Assembly: GCA_013398955.1 (NCBI GenBank)
Contig: VWPU01010335.1
Location: 1-64,000, forward strand
DNA from: Callaeas wilsoni
Lineage: Eukaryota > Chordata > Aves > Passeriformes > Callaeidae
Length of the DNA stretch: 64,000 bases
Reading direction: 5' to 3'
Below the pieces are notes generated by a model, which saw nothing but the letters and a program-made list of their open reading frames with translations, ran no database searches and was not told the origin of the DNA. How positions within the stretch are numbered: position 1 is the stretch's first letter; every line of letters begins with the position of its first letter. Shown piece by piece: positions 12,290-26,103 of the stretch. The translations under genes and the position numbers were made by a program.

Positions 12290-15200
12290 GTAATGAACTA
12301 TTTTCCATGTGTGGCTGACTTTATTTTCTCCATTCAGGGCTATAAGAGAACTGTAAGCACAATCTTAGGTAAAATTTGCATACGAAATTATTTGCAGCAA
12401 GCAGCAAACCATCACCTCATTACACTCACAGGAAACCCCCTCCCCTCTCAACAAAACGAAAATTTAAAAATAGGACTCTATGCAGAGCCTGACGTTATCA
12501 CTGCTGACTTCAGCTGCACTGCTGTCATTTATGACAGTTGTGTAGTTTGCATAGGTCTTCACAGGCTGAGAATATGCAGAGAGAAATGCAACATTTTTGA
12601 AAATGCCATTAAAGTAATAAGCAAGAAGGAAGATGCAATGTTAGAAGCTTAAAAAAGAACACAAGCCTCCCAGTGTCATTCTGACAGATCTTTTAATCTG
12701 GAAAGGAAAATAACACCTGGACAAGTTGCCAGAGGTTGCTTTTCCTTCACAAGTAACTTCAAAATACAAACGAAAGACTTTTCCAAGAGACATTTTCTGC
12801 TTCAGCTGCTGCTACTGGGCTGGGAAATGCTTTAATTCAAGCAAGTGCAACAGCTTGTGTTAAGAAGGCCTCATCAACTCTAAAATGAACTGAAAATCAA
12901 CAAAGTTTTGTATCTTACCAAGCAAACACCTGTCAGGAGGATTAAGATTTGATGTCAATAGGTTACGCTTCTCACAGCCGTTTTATATGTGATATCAATG
13001 ATGATACCTTATTATCTCCTTTCCCTCCATAACACCTTCCTCCATGGCATCCTCTTCTGCATGGAGGAAGCCCCCTGAGGCCATCTCATCTACTTGTAAT
13101 ACATTTTCAAGTGTCTTTTCTGCTGTGGTGCCTGTAAGAAAACAGCTGCTATTTAACAGTTTGAGCGAGGTAGCTGTAAAGCAGGAGCTGAAATAAAAGC
13201 CTAAGAAACTGTGATACAGAGGGGTTTTTTACATTTGTCAGTCTCCCCCTCTCCAAAACAGTTATGGTGCTGTTCTCTTAGAGTCTGATCTACTAAGGAC
13301 AACTCAAGTGCAACACAGAGCACTAAGAACCTGTGGGAGGTTCTTATAAACATTAATTAAATATTTTAAACCAATTATATGAACACCCAGCCCCAGTTCA
13401 CTGAGGCTGATTACGTAAGCAGACATTTTGCTGCTGGTGGTGTTTCTTCCCTGCTTGGCAAAAATAGCTGGAAAAGGATTTTTTCTGATTCATAAACGTA
13501 CTTTGTGCCACTGCCAGTTTCATAGTAATATGAATCCAGTTTCACAGACTGAGATTGAAAGCCTGGTTGAAGCCATAGTATGCAACAAGCCCTGACTAGA
13601 AGCAAAATAATCCTTAAATGCTAGGTGTTCCTCAGTGACAGATTGAAGGGACTGCACTTAAGGCGCTGGCTGGCATTCATGGTGAAATTTGCCTTTCAGT
13701 TTTTGAGGAAAGAAATGAGTTCTGCAGTTAGGGAAGCTTTCAATAGAGAAAGATTCAAAAAACCTTTCTGTATTCTCTCCCTGACTCTACTCTGGTGCCT
13801 TCACGTGTGCAGCTGCCCGTAATTTGACTTTGGGCAGAAGATAACACCTGCGTCCTCATGCTGCCATGAGGTTAGCCTCACGTTTGTAAAGCACTTTGGC
13901 AAGATTAGAAGCTAAGTGTTACCTGGGAGCCCTATGCTCCTCTTTCTGACACCACCCCAGTACCCAGGGCTTCAGCACAAGGCAGATGTGTCTTTTGCAA
14001 GCCCAGGGCAGAGGATGCAAACAGCCTCCCACCACAGCCACTCTTTTGAGGAAGCCACCTTTGTGAGGCTATGCTGTGCTTTAAAATGACGGCTTAATTT
14101 GCTTAGACTGTCATTGTTAATGTGCAGCTGTATCTATTTTGTTGTCTTCCATTCTGTGGTTATATTGAGCAGGTTTTTCTTTTGAGCAGCAGCTCTGATC
14201 AATAGGAATAAGAAAACAGAAGCAGAAGAGCAGAATTGTTTTATACTTAGTGTTATTTTTTAGATGTTTTACTTGCCAGCCTCTGCTTCTTTGGGAAATG
14301 GGAAGTGTCCTTCCTCTCTTTTTCTAAGCATCTATGCATTTTCCTGTGCTTGTGGGAAAAGCAGCAGGGCAATGACCTAATTGAGTGCAAATGAAAGGGA
14401 TTTCCTAGCAAAGGACGGTAATTGGCACAGTACTGCAGGTATGTGAAAGCACTGAATGGTAACCTGGGACTACTGAGAGAGGAAGACCTCTGCTGTGACA
14501 GAGCGATAATCACTCGTACTTTCGCTAATTGCCAAGAGCTGGAGCTCTAAAGTGCCATGCTATTTTTTACATAAAATCTATTAAATTGCTACATCTTGGC
14601 CATTTTCTCCAGCTGTTCCTATCAGCCCTCATTATCACTGTCCCTCAGTAGCCAGTTTCAAAAATGAATGCAGTTCCTGCAGCCTTCCATTCATGAAACT
14701 CCTGTGGTAGAGAACACGGTAAAGAACAAAAAGGAGACAATTGCTCAGCACAATATAATGAAATGGGCTGTAGGCCTGGCTTCACCTCTCAAAATTAAAC
14801 CAGGAATGATCATCCAAACACAATACCTTGCCTCAAAGCAGACTCTTACATACCTATCGCCGATGTTCTGTGTCATGGGGATGCTGATGGTCACTCCTGC
14901 TTATATTTTCTCATGTCCTTCAGCAGAGCTATCAGCTGGGCAGATTTTCAGGAATAGATAATATACATTGTGTTTTTGTAATAGTTCTTCATTCTGAGAT
15001 GTGAACATCTTCTAAATATTTCTTTTATCTCAAACTAATTTTGTCAATCTCTTTCTTTCCCAAAAAGTTCTGATGATATAGTTATGTGTTCCAAGTATGA
15101 ATTTCTTCAGAGTGATAGAAATCACAGGACAAGGTAAACAAAATAATTGAAAGAGAAAATTCTGTTGGAGCATTGAAAAATAATTCTATTTTTCTTGCTA

Positions 15201-17621
15201 CATGTGTAGATCCATCCAAGTGCAGAGGGGGTGAAATATGTTTTTATCTTGCTCGTGAATGCTCATTCAACCCGTCAGTTATGACCCCTCAGTTCAACAT
15301 GTTAAATCAAAGCTAAAGACTGACTCATCCTGGATTCTGGTTTCCAGGATGCTGAGAATATTTTCAAAACCAGATACTTTTTGGCAACATTTTGGTGCTG
15401 CTTGTTTATAGTTTGTGTCCAAAGGTGGAACAGGGGCTGTTACAGCAGTGAGGTTTGTTCTGTTTCTTTGAGACTGCTCTGGGAAGACCTGAAAGGGGAA
15501 GACTGATGGAGACTCTGAGAGGACACTTTACCAAGAAGTCAAAAGCGGGAGAGCAGGACTTTCTGTAGCAGCTTACTAAAGAGCTCCTTGCTTGCTTTTG
15601 GAGGCAAAAGCATTTTTTATGCTTACCATTGTGACACTGTGACAATACAGAAAAAGAAAGATGCTCAACAGTTGGGTGTACCTGTCACCATATGCTTATT
15701 TAAATACCTGCCAAAGCAAATGATTTCACGAAAAGAATATGAACTGTAAGGGCCAACACCCTTTTGCTAGTTACCTGTATCTTAGAGTGTATTTGTCCTC
15801 ACTTTTATGGCTAAACTCAAAGCCTTCTTTGGCATTGAGACCCTTTATTTTGCCGACACAGACCACAAAGTGTGGATGCAGTGTGCAATCACAGCTTTAT
15901 ATCAATATTCATTGCAAGATCACTTCAAGACAGACAGAATTTAAGTGCATCTGAAAGGCAATGAAATACCTGCAGGACATGGAATCTGATGTGATTATTG
16001 CTTGCAAATGTCCTGGGCGCACTGGGGACCACTTGATGGCACAGATTTTCTTATTGAAGGGGATTTTTTATATGGGATTCACAGCTTTTAGGTGCAAAGT
16101 GGTGGAACGGCTTGTTATAGTATTTTCTTAAGCCAAGAAGAATAAAAAAAGCCCCAGTATCTCTCTGTAAATAAATATTCTGGGCTTCAGCATAGCCTTT
16201 CAGATTGTCTGTCTCCTTATTTCCCTCCTGAATAATGCTTTGGATAGTATTTGAGAAATGATGAAGATGGGTCATGATAACTTGATTATAAATATAAACT
16301 TCTAAGAATTAAGAAACAGGACATGAAGTTATTCATTTTATGGATGAGTAACATCTGAATCACAACAGAGGCTTGAATTGGCAGACCCTTTGAATCGCTA
16401 ATCCAAGTGAAATTCCAAAATAAGAAGTCATTTCAAAACAAAAAAATAAACTTGAGGTTGCCCATGGAAGTAGATTTTTGTATTTTTTTTTTCCCAGGAC
16501 AACATTCTGAATGACATATTTGTTTGTCCTTTACAAATTTTCCCTCAAGTTGTTTGAACAGCCAATAGTTTTGGCTCTTTACCATGCGGTGACATGGGAA
16601 ACTGAAGAGAAAGAAACTAAAAAATCCTGATTTCCTGAGATTTTTGGACTGTTGAGAAGCCAGGACTTGGAAGTCACATGAGCATCTGTTTTGGAACCTG
16701 GAGCTGAGGTATTGTGGGATAATTCATACAAGGACACAGACTAATCACGAGGGCCTTGTCATTTAAATGCCCCAATTACTTTTTTTCTGCAACAGCTCCT
16801 GCTCTTCTCCACATCCCACAATGCATTCCAAGGCTACTATGATAATTGGAAGTATATTCCTGTGTGTGAAGTGGACTTTAATTAGCACCTAAGGGGCACA
16901 TTCTGGTGTCCTGACTCATGTGGCATAGATGCGCTTCTGAGTCGCCCCATGGCAGCCTGTGGGGCTGCTCATGAAGAAAGGTACTTCCTGGCCCAGACCA
17001 AGATGGCTTGGAAGCTCTGAGCCACCCAGATGAGACAAGAGGCTCCACTGAATCTCCAGCATGCAATGCCATGGCCCAGGGCCCTATAAAACAATAGTTA
17101 CATTAACACTTCCAATTATTTTGCTCAACTAATAAGCAGTAAGTGGCTCCAGATTTAAAGTCTGTGAGCAATGTAGAAACACTGTAAAAATTGGGATTGC
17201 AGGCAGCCTTGTAACAAATTAATGACTTTGACTATTGCATGATTCATCTGTAAAATGGGCCCTGAGTTACAAAGACACACACCAACTGTGGGGGGATATC
17301 ACGGAAAATTAAAACTAATGTGACATTATACTATTTCATTTACAATAAAAGTACTGCAGATGGAAATGATGAGAAAAGTGGGAGGGGAAAAAGTCCACAA
17401 TTAGTATAATTACACCCATGTATCTGCTTCCCAAAGGCAGGTTGCAATTTCAGCTCAGTATCAGCACCTCCTGCCAGCCATGCAGTGAGACAGCTGTGAG
17501 CAGACATACCGGCTCCTGCTCTGTGGGGTGAAGCTGGCAGCCAGAGTGAGAAGAAACAAAAGGCACTGATTAAAACAAAAAGCCAAATCGGCAGGTTCTT
17601 CAATCATGATGAAATGAATCG

Positions 17622-17622
<1 letters not shown>

Positions 17623-17664
<42 letters not shown>

Positions 17665-17668
17665 NTTT
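17623..17668. repeat. Poly-T tract containing an undetermined base
   Basis: A T homopolymer of about 42 bases (17623-17664) is followed by N at 17665 and TTT. The N is the only ambiguous base I noticed in the window and marks a position where sequencing or assembly failed, so the true length of the tract is unknown. Confidence 0.95.
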
Positions 17669-20600
17669 AGTCTTGATGCTATTAATTGCTTTTCAAAACC
17701 TTTGTAAAATGCACTTTCCTAATGATAATAAAACATTCCCTCCAGAATCAGTTCTGTGGCTCTTTCCTTATTCTAAACCCACGTGCATTCAAAATCCTTA
17801 CCTGGAGGACCATAGGTGCAGATGTCACTAAATACAGCTTCTTTGATTGTTACTACAGAATGATGCATGTCACTGTCCTTTTCCTGGACATCCTCTGACA
17901 ATCCAGCAGGAGGAACCAGGGCCAAGTTATAAATCACGTGGGCAGTGTCTCAATTGCACTATCTCTGAGAGGCAGATCCTGCCCATAGTGACACCTTGGG
18001 ATTAAAATGTCAGCAAGTACTTCATGAAAGTTGTTATCTATTAATTATTTCATAACTCTGTAGAATATTTATGAAACTATGCTGTAAAGAATTATTTAGA
18101 CTTGAGAATTATTATCTTAATTGGGCTTATACTGTAATTACAATGCTCTGAGGTTACTGATCTCTTCTGAATGAGCTCAAAGGTAGTCAAATATTTTAAA
18201 ATCCTTTAGAGTGAGGAAAGAGCTGAAGTTATTTAAAAACAAAGTCCTGCCTAAGAGTACGCTTGGTAACATGTCCATCACAAATGTAGTAAGGAAATCT
18301 ATGAAAACTAAAAGATGAAAAACAGGTCTTAAACATTTAACATATTTCTTTCCTGTATTAACAAAACATTGTTCAGGATTTTATCAACACCAAATCTATT
18401 TTATACAGTTAAAAGACAGTAAAATGCTTTCAAATATAGCATTAACAGGCTGAATGCCTCCTGCTGAACCTAATGTAAAAAACACAACGTGAAAGTCTAG
18501 TTATCCGCCAATGAGACAAAGCCAATCCTTTTATATCTTACATTTTGGATATTATACATCATTGTTTTTTAAATTAAATAACTGTCCAGTATACATCCTG
18601 CTTGGTAAAGAACTGTCATCTATGGTATATTGCTCTTGGCCAAATAACCCTTAGCATGAATGAAGGTAATTATTTTATTGTTGAAAACAGGTCTCAGTAT
18701 AAACACAGTGACTGGGTATAAATATTGCTTTCAGGATCGATATTTATAAATCTGTCAGTGATTGTTGTTGGGCAGATGCTACATTTACAAATGGAAACAA
18801 ATCTTTTTTAACGCCTTTTACCAGCAAGCCTTGCAATCTCAGTTTAAGATTTAGACAGCATCTTTGAGACTTTGTTCTGGCAGGTCACTCCCAGCAGTTT
18901 GGGTTTGGCAGAGCTTCAAGGCCCTTACACAGTCTCGTCCCATCTTCCCTGCTGCCCTACGGAGGGTGGGTGCAGACGGGAATGGTGGGAGCACGGTGAA
19001 CAGCCGAGCTCTCTGCTGCTGCAGCACGGGTCAGTGCCTCTGAAAGCAGGCTCCTCGCACCGAGATGCAGGAAGGTGTCTGCCCTGCCCACCGCACAGAC
19101 CGGACCCCACTGGTGGGACCACACCTGCCCATCATTCCCACCACTCCTGACACTGGAGAGACTGCAAGCACTCCCATCCTGCACAGAGGTGCAAGCCAGC
19201 ACACTCAGCCTGGGCAGCCAGAGCACACGTGGGTGTGGGGAGATGGCTAGCTCATCTCTCCACTGACTTGCCCAGGAGGGCAGGTGACTGGCTCTGATTA
19301 ACCATCCCTTTCACAGATGACTGACGTCATATGAGGCAAACCCTTTTTTGTAGGCTTAAGTGATCAGCAATATGCCACCTGCAATTCTCACCTCCAGTTG
19401 TCCCGCTTGATAACACCATGATACTATCCTCTGCATGAAAGAAAGTAATACTATTTAGCTTAAATAATTTTTCAAGCTGATGCACTGTCCTTTGCGGTAT
19501 ATTTAATGGCTGACGAGCAGATGATCCCACATCAACTTTACCTAAAATGGAAAAAGTTGGGTTTACAATTGTCCACAGTAAAATATCCAACCCGGTCTAT
19601 ACTGGAGCAGCTTACTGATACAGGATTTTCATTTTTATACTAAAACGCTGAATTTATTGTTACATATTACTATATATCTCTCAGAATGGTAGTGGGATAT
19701 TTTGGATCAGCTCCTATTCCTCTGATTACCCGCTCTGCCTCCTGTTGTGCTACTTTTCATCTGTGCCTGCCCGTTGCTCACCATCACACTGTGCCCCCTG
19801 CAGCAGCCATCGCTTCGGGGTCTTGCCCTTATTTTCATCAGTTGGTGCTTCTCTTACCCCAACCTTGCTATCTGTAGTTTTGGCAGTAATACAAAAATAT
19901 TACAATATTTCTTGCCTAGGCTTGATTAGAAATCTTAACATAACTACTTTGATTTGCTGTTGCAGTGAAGATCCTCTGTTATTTGCTATACAAGATGGGC
20001 AACTTCTTACAAAGAATTGTTTTTAACAATTACCTGTCTTTTTTTCTGTCATTCCAAACATTTCCTAATCTCATAGGCTTAGTAAGGGATCCTTGTAAGA
20101 AGGATTTCTAGTGAATACATATTTCTTTATAGAAGGCAGACAACATGACAGAAATGTATGTAACACCCTGGCACACACTTAAGAAAATAAAATACAATGG
20201 CAGAATTCCTTGTGCATTCATTATGATTTGATTTGAGTATGAATAGTAGGGTCACAGCACAGGTAGAGTACAGTGGGTGAAATGTGGCCCTAGATATTTA
20301 TAAATAAAACCACTTGACTTTCATAAAGACTATATCATTATAAATCAATGTCCTTTGAGTTAAATACAGCCTTTAGATATTATCAAAAAATTGCCTTCAA
20401 CCTGGCTGGAATCCCAGAGACTCTGAGGTATCTTGCTAACTTTGTCACACATGACCTCTCTCTACCCGTTCACATGTGATGCTGCCAGAAAGATTTTGGT
20501 GTTTTTGAAGACAAGCCAATCTGCTGGTTTGCACAAACCACTGCACAATTTTATCACTGTTGCTCCCTAGTCCTTATGATAAGCCAAACCTTCCCTTACT

Positions 20601-23600
20601 AGAGGAAATTGTTCATTCTCCATCTTGCCTTGAAAGAATGAACTTTTAGGTTTGGCTTATCCTAGTGTATTCAGCTTGATAAGCTATTTACTGGCTTTTA
20701 AATGTGTTGGCAGAATATTTGTTAGATTTTTGAACTCTTCTGGTACCAAACAATTGAAGCATCTTCAGCGTAAACTGTCACAGCTGTGCCCCAAACGTCT
20801 CTTCATGTTCAGTGTTTTTATGACGGTGCAAAATGAGTGTCTCAACCCAAAGCAAATTTTAGTAAGGGTTTTACATGCTCTTATTTCAAACACTCCATTG
20901 AAAATTTCTCCTCCAGTGCTAATTAATCTACTCATGCATTCATTCATTCATTCGTTTTCTCACTCCTCCTGTCTCTCCATTTATGCCTCATTATCCTCTT
21001 TCATTTCTACCTTGCACTTAACATCCCTGCTCCTAAGAATAGAGGAATGGGCAGGACCTTCTTGGTCAGTCTGTTCCCTTGTATATTAACCTCTATCTTT
21101 TAAGCTGCTAGTGTCCCACCAATACTCTAGCTTTAAGTCTTTTCCAGATCCTCACTTTTCTCACATTTAAGAATTTTGTTCTGTTTTCTAAACTAGAGTT
21201 ATTAACGGCTACCTTAGTCTCCTACATCTGCATGTTGTATTAGCATGGACAAAACCCCAAGGACCTTATTTTCCCACTTTTGCTCTCTCTGCTTCCTAGC
21301 CTGTTTACCTGTACTGGTATTCCTCATTTCCTGATAAACTACTAGGCTTCCATGCCCTGTCCTGGGGGTTCACAGACCAAAGGATATTAGCAGGCAGATG
21401 TTAGTAGAAGTAGGCAGGGAGTTTTGACACATATTAACTAGAATCATCCTGTGATGGGAAGACGGAGATAGGAAAACATCATGGCAAATAATGAGACAAT
21501 TCCTCAGTGGAACAAGAAATCAGTACCATCCTTTCCAGTCCTCTTAAAAAGAACCCCTCAGGTCAAAGACAAGCTATAAATAAGAGTGACTTCCAAAAAT
21601 GGGAAGAAGCACATCACTGACAATGGACTTGGGGAAGAACAAGAGCTGTGAGAGCCTCTTCTTTATTTGCTGAGGAAGACAGGAAGCGCTTCCAGGCAGC
21701 TTATGCCTCATTCCCCTTTCAGTATGGTATCTCCAGTACTGGCATGGTGCCTGCTAGCATGCTTTTGAGCTTGTGCAAGCAGGCTACCTGGAAAGAAATG
21801 CATGTGATCTAGGTAAGGCAATATCACCCCAGGACAATAAGGACTCAGCAGTGCTTGTATCTTTCATCCTCCATTCCAGAAGACACAAACACTGTGTGGG
21901 TACCAGGGAGTGGCAAACCTTGATTTGCAGTGCCTTTCTTAAAAACAAAGGTCATGGAGCCCTGCGATCTTTTCATTATTTTTTAATTTAAATTTTGACT
22001 CATCTGTTAGGCACTGTTCCAAGTAGCATTGCTTCTTCAGTGACAAGGTTACCTCCATTAATACCTAGTCATACTACATGTGGTGACTGGAAGACAGAAA
22101 TTTGCAGAGATGGCGAAGTTTCTGTTTGCTTCTGTCATCTTGGAAACACTTCTAGTTAAGTACAGATCCAAAGAAAAGTAAAAAGAAGAAATAAAAATAA
22201 AAGCTGTAGAATGGTATATGCATATTCAGCAACTATGCTTCTTGCAAGACTGCACTGGCATATTCAGGAAGCAGCAGTGTATGACTAAGTAGAGGAGATA
22301 TGCACAACTCAAAAACATGGGTGGGCTGGTGAGGACAACCAGTTGCTGGCTTCTGTTGGAAACACAACTCTCTTTCCTCAAGGCCTGAAACTAGATTTTT
22401 AAACATGGGCAGGTTCATAAGTGATGCCCAGCTTTTCATTATCACTCTATGGCTAACAGTTTAGTCCTACAGCTATTATAGTTTGTTAGACCTTTGTGGA
22501 GTGACATTAGCTTCCTACTCCTGTGCCTTCCTTCTCCAGTTCAGTGCTCCTACAGTATGGGACTGTTTATTCGGTGCATCCTATTCGCTATGGAGACTGT
22601 GGGGCAAGAGGTAAAAAGCCCCTCTATACACATCACTTCCACCATGACAGTCCAGCCCTCTCCCATTTTCCTATCAAGTATATCAGTGTCTTTAATGTGG
22701 ATCCCACTTCTCCAGCTTGAACTCTTGCTTCTTCCTGCCACTGCACATCAGTCACATTATTATTAGCTCACTTCCTGTCTCTAGCTTTCCTCCTTAAAAT
22801 TTTAGTTTATCCCCATTTGCCCTTCTCCATGCCTCCCTTCATCCCCAGGACACAGTGTCTGTTTCTTTCATTTCATGCTGCCTCCCTACAATGTCCTCAC
22901 CCAAGAGTGACTGCTTCTAAGTTCACAACAGATAAACTAAGGTAGCCATGGACTGTAAGTCAGTCCTAAGCTGTACGCTGCACAGTTCTGATATGCAAAA
23001 GTTAAGGACTTACCTTAAAAACTGAAAGAGCAATTTTAAGGAGTTTAGAAATTTAAAATACTTCTCTTCAGGTAAATGTATAGTGCAATGCTGTATAGAT
23101 GGGATTGAGCCTGCTCTGTCCAGCTCTTCTGCCCAATGCTCTGTCCTGCCTTGATTGCCTGAGTTCTAGGCAGGAACAGGTGAAATCCCACACTGATGTC
23201 AGTATACTACTGCTGATAGCAGGGGCAGCTCTTCTGTGGCTAACTGATTTACCTCTGGTTTTTAGATACTCTGAAGAATTTTTTTTAGAAGTTTTTAGGA
23301 GGTTCTTGAGGGATGAGAACAACATACACTTGAAAGGAGTATTTTACTTATTTGATGATATTTTTATGCTTTATATATTCTGTGGTGATCGACTGTTTTT
23401 AGGTGTATATAGGGTTTTTTTAAGACAATCACTGTAAATAATGTGTAAGGACAGCACTAACCAAGGTTCAGTCCAGCTTGGTTTTGTTCTTTTCCTTGCC
23501 CCTTGCAACTGATTCCTGTTTCTCTTTGAAAGGGAGTCAACAGGAAGCATGACACTGGGGAAGGATGTGTGACAGCATTAAACTTCCTGGTGAAGCTTCA

Positions 23601-25457
23601 TTCTTTGTACTATCATAGCCATAAGCATCAGTGCCATGAGTATCCTTACCTACTGATCCTGTGTACCACAAGAGAAAGTCTCTTTCTTAATACATGAGCA
23701 GTTAGATGCACCATGTACACTGCTTTGCATGGATAGAGAAATTTTGCAAGTTTATGTTAAATGTGGTTTTAGTTATCTAAAAGAAATAAGATATTATGTT
23801 AAAGAGTTGGGGAGTTTTTTAAATGAAAGACAGAAGAAGAGTGGATTACGTCTTTATTTTGGTTGAAAAGGAATCATCATAAAACACAAGCCAACAGTTT
23901 CATGTTCTAAGCGCCACTACAGAGAAAATGCTGAGAATGCTGACTTTTATCCATAAGAAAATGTGATCAAATATATTTAGTGGTAGGTGAAGTACTCGAG
24001 TCAGAACGAAGTCTGCTTGCTAATGCAATCTTAGGATGCACATTACAAGGACATAATAACATGTTTCCACCCATCAAAATCACTCTGTCATTCAGCCTAA
24101 AGGTCAGACGACAGAATGGCCCCAGATTTAATTTTGTCATCCCAATCGACAAGGAGTCAATTCCCACTTCCAAGTTACTTGGATCCCCCACCTCCTTTAT
24201 TACTCAGCCTTGCTTCATTCAGCAGGCAGCATCTGGAGAATACATTCCTCATTTTCACAAGTTACAGAGCAGGCAATGGCCAAGGCAGGACTTCCACATG
24301 AACAATATTTATGAGATGTGTGGAGAGCATTTTATATTCCTAAGAATTTTACCTAAGAGACAACAGACAGTTGATTACAAAGCCTGTGGGAGCCAGAAGT
24401 AGCTTTGCATTTGTCAGCCTTCGCCCCGGGCTTGTCAGGTGGTTCTATAAGCCCTGCAGTTCAAAGCATTTAAAGGAATGTTTTCTTGCAACATATTTTG
24501 TTTAACACAGCCAAGCCTCAAGTGAAGGTTTCTGGCACACTCTATGCAAAGAAAGTTTCAGCACATACAATCACTTTTTAAAAAAATTGGTAATTACTAC
24601 ATTTACAGACATTTATGCATGACAATAGATGGAGCTTTTCTGTATAGTGTATAAAAAATTACTTGAGTGAGGAATATTGAGTGTTGGTTAAAAAATTTCA
24701 CTGGAAGCAGCATAACAAATCAAGAGATTGACTAGTTTGATCTTTGGGCACCCACTTATAAATCCATTGGACTTACACTTTCAAGAGAAATTTTTTAAGC
24801 CTTCCCCCAAAAATATGGGTCTCTACAGAAGCTTGTGCTATGGCAGTCATGGTGTCTGAAAGGATCCTGAGAACATTCAGTACCTACTATTTTTAATGAT
24901 ATGATGGGAAACTGTTTCATGCCTGAGAAATAAATGCCTTTTCTATACCTCAGGGGAAGAGTTGTGCAAGCCTGAAGGATTTGCCATGCCTAGGCTAGTC
25001 TTTAACTCTTGGTTCCAACTGTATGAGAAACTGGAGCTCCAGAAAGTCATGTTCCCATCCCAGCCGCATGCCTTATAAGGAACTTCTCTTGCCTGTCACT
25101 GTTTACCAATCGTGGAGAGTGGAAGCCAGTGCTTTGGTGTGCTGCAGGATGGTCTGTGGGTGTGTGTTTCCATCTGAACAGCGACATGGAGTTGAGGCTG
25201 ATCCGTTGACCCTATCAAGTGACAGATCTTTTATTACTCCGTGATTGCATAGTAAACCAGAGCAAAACAGGGAAAGCGCAAATCTCAGCCCTATCTGAAA
25301 CTGAACTCGCAAACATTTACAGACCAAATACTGCAAATAAAAACCTGGGGTTCTGGTTATCCTACATCAACAGGAGCTTTTTAATACCAAGTTCAGGTTT
25401 ATGGTGCACATATTTTTGTATATTTTACTACACTAGAATAGTTTTTATTTTGCCTTC
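17669..25457. other. Intergenic DNA, no gene recognised
   Basis: No exon series, RNA gene or clear transposon was found. An AT-rich block at about 17990-18750 contains homeodomain-type TAATTA and ATTAAT words. A GC-richer block at about 18880-19260 shows short open frames in several frames but no domain. Open frames of 140-145 codons at 20652-21089 and 23980-24402 have no recognisable family and are probably chance. Confidence 0.55.
20937..20953. repeat. Short (CATT)n microsatellite
   Basis: About four tandem CATT units inside the intergenic region. Short and unremarkable. Confidence 0.8.
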
Positions 25458-25840
25458 TCCAGGAGAAGGGTGAAGGAGTTGGGCTTGTTCAGCCTTGAAA
25501 AGAGATGACTGAAAGGGGACCTCATTAGTGCGTATAATTATCTAAAGGAGGGATGCCAAGAGAAGGGAGCCAGGCTCCTCTCAGTGGTGCCAATCCCCAG
25601 GACAGGAGGCAAGGGGTAGAAACTGATGCACAGGAAGTTCTACCTGAATATGAGGAAGAACTTCTTTACTGTGGGGGTGACCGAGCACTGGAACGGATTG
25701 TCCAGAAAGGTTGTGGAGTCTCCCTCACTATTCAAGAACCATCTGGACACAATGCTGTGCAATGTGCTGACTCTGCTTAAGGAGATGACCCACTGTGGTC
25801 CCTTCCAACTTGACTGATTTTGTGATTGTGTGAGCACAGC
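25458..25840 (+). mobile_element. CR1 LINE fragment, 5'-truncated, plus orientation
   Basis: The segment reads through the C-terminal end of the CR1 reverse-transcriptase frame and its 3' UTR: AGTTGGGCTTGTTCAGCCTT near the left end, GGAAGAACTTCTTTACTGTG, GAGCACTGGAACGGATTGTC, then GGTCCCTTCCAACTTGACTG and a degenerate TGATTTTGTGATTGTG tail. The frame is broken by stops, so it is dead. It shares long blocks with the copy at 26796-27168, so the two probably belong to the same or a close subfamily. Confidence 0.92.
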
Positions 25841-26029
25841 AACTCCCCAGCCAGTGTATATTGTTCCTCTGACTTAAATGAAGGACATGCGTGGCTGCTC
25901 TTGTTATAAATATTGTCAACGGCTTATCCTAAATTAAGAATTAACAAGACCAGAAGGTTCGAATCCTCTATATATAGATTTCTGTAACTCTCCAAGTTGG
26001 CCTGTGTATTTCTGGCTCCCCAAGGAATG
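25841..26029. other. Short AT-rich spacer between CR1 and CpG island
   Basis: About 190 bp of ordinary sequence left of the CpG island. It contains TATATATA at 25969-25976 and, just before it, GGTTCGAATCC (25958-25968), which matches a pol III B box. No tRNA cloverleaf can be built around the latter. A TATA-type role for the former is possible but unproven. Confidence 0.4.
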
Positions 26030-26103
26030 AATGCGCGGCGTTGTGCCGGCGCCCGTTGAGGATGAATTTATTCCGCCTCGGTCTCCCCGCGGCAGCAGTG
26101 GCA

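Larger units (their letters stand above)
9263..17622. other. Intergenic DNA, no gene recognised
   Basis: No exon series, RNA gene or clear transposon was found. Two dinucleotide microsatellites are listed separately. An open frame of 119 codons at 12293-12652 has no recognisable family. AT-rich blocks with TTAATTAA-type sites (about 11590-11880) could be regulatory, but the sequence alone cannot show it. A stretch near 17200-17260 resembles the core of a MIR SINE (TCATCTGTAAAATGGG) but is too short to call. Confidence 0.55.

Noticed and set aside
12293..12652. 119-codon open frame after the CA/TA repeat
   Set aside because: No family resemblance, no splice context and no flanking gene; length is within chance for 25 kb of AT-rich DNA read in six frames.
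17200..17260. MIR SINE fragment
   Set aside because: Only about 16 bp match the MIR core well; too short to support without a profile search.
23980..24402. 140-codon plus-strand open frame
   Set aside because: No recognisable motif, no visible codon bias, and an overlapping open frame in a second plus frame; probably chance.
25950..25980. tRNA gene around the B-box word GGTTCGAATCC
   Set aside because: The T stem does not pair properly and no acceptor stem, anticodon arm or A box can be placed upstream.
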